Source of the DNA: Scytonematopsis contorta HA4267-MV1
GTDB taxonomy: Bacteria; Cyanobacteriota; Cyanobacteriia; Cyanobacteriales; Nostocaceae
DNA length: 64,000 bases
Assembly (NCBI GenBank): GCA_019359035.1
Contig: JAHHIC010000085.1
Coordinates: forward strand, 88,658 to 152,657
Direction: 5' to 3'
The position numbers were made by a program, and so were the translations under genes. The first letter of the stretch is position 1. The number at the start of each line of letters is the position of its first letter. Shown in pieces: positions 63,897 through 64,000 of the stretch. The notes beneath the pieces are model-generated. The model ran no database searches. It worked only from the letters and a program-made list of their open reading frames with translations, and had not been told where the DNA came from.

Positions 63897-64000
63897 AGAA
63901 GGCTTTCTGTAGTAGAGTTGTTGTTACCACAACCACAACTCGTGCATCCACAGAAAGCCCATGCCAGATATATTAGCATTTTTTTTTACCTTACAATTGG
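63897..64000 (+). mobile_element. Apparent left end of an insertion sequence, truncated by the window
   Basis: GGCTTTCTGT (63901-63910) is matched by ACAGAAAGCC (63950-63959), with an inner GAGTTGT/ACAACTC pair, forming a strong hairpin directly after the OLD gene stop. An ATG at 63961 opens MPDILAFFFTLQ..., which resembles the start of IS4/IS701-type transposases but is cut at the window edge. Assignment is tentative. Confidence 0.5.
63961..64000 (+). CDS. Possible transposase, N-terminal fragment
   Basis: Thirteen codons in the window (MPDILAFFFTLQL). The start of several cyanobacterial IS4/IS701-type transposases has this character. Not confirmable without the following sequence. Confidence 0.35.
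   Translation, partial: MPDILAFFFTLQL

Overview
The window looks like chromosomal DNA of a filamentous, probably heterocyst-forming cyanobacterium (Nostocales-like). The AT-rich sequence carries cyanobacterial marker genes: a DUF565/Ycf20 protein, a photosystem II S4-domain protein, a one-helix high-light-inducible protein, and a kaiA-kaiB-kaiC clock operon whose KaiA is the short form. A TolC-type gene follows the clock operon, as hgdD does in Anabaena. Many intergenic regions hold runs of 7-bp repeats (STRRs such as AATTACC, CCCCACT, GTTGACT), which are typical of these genomes. The genus is inference.

Layout. 1-5.4 kb: 3' part of selO, an array of hairpin repeats, a glycerate kinase, Ycf20 and a GT39 glycosyltransferase. 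5.4-14.5 kb: a large hybrid histidine kinase divergent from kaiABC, then hgdD. 14.7-17.4 kb: two conserved cyanobacterial genes, the PSII S4 protein and a short-chain dehydrogenase. 17.7-22 kb: a damaged region in which TnpB-type elements interrupt related coiled-coil genes; one TnpB-related gene is intact and ends in a strong hairpin resembling an omega-RNA scaffold. 22-30 kb: tRNA-Val(GAC), a Uma2 gene, an iron-uptake cluster (multicopper oxidase, lipoprotein, FTR1 permease), acetyltransferases, trmO and a c-heme DUF3365 sensor. 31-33.2 kb: an accessory locus with an EAD1-CHAT protease, an EAD1 protein ending in a variable repeat, and a template-like repeat of a diversity-generating retroelement (DGR), without a reverse transcriptase. 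33.4-39.6 kb: an orphan ParD antitoxin, small genes, duplicated Rpn nucleases, holB, an HLIP and tmk. 40-45.5 kb: a chaperone-usher fimbrial cluster. 45.8-50 kb: an FHA-PrsW protein, thioredoxin, and an ArsR regulator with an MFS exporter. 50.3-56.6 kb: a collinear group of sigma-like protein, DUF1822, CHAT-CHASE2 and DUF928 genes. 56.9-64 kb: an M41 peptidase without AAA domain, a GGDEF protein, alaS, and an OLD-family gene cut short before its TOPRIM region by the apparent start of an insertion sequence.

How the genes may work together. The two EAD1 proteins could associate through their shared domain, the one with a diversified tail acting as sensor and the CHAT protein as protease effector. 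The 50-56.6 kb group joins an outward-facing CHASE2 sensor and a cytoplasmic caspase-like protease to a sigma-factor-like protein. These are the two most system-like accessory loci in the window. A further theme is several classes of palindromic repeats, some lying in frame inside genes (usher, GT39 enzyme). No rRNA, CRISPR array, reverse transcriptase or CAST machinery was recognised.
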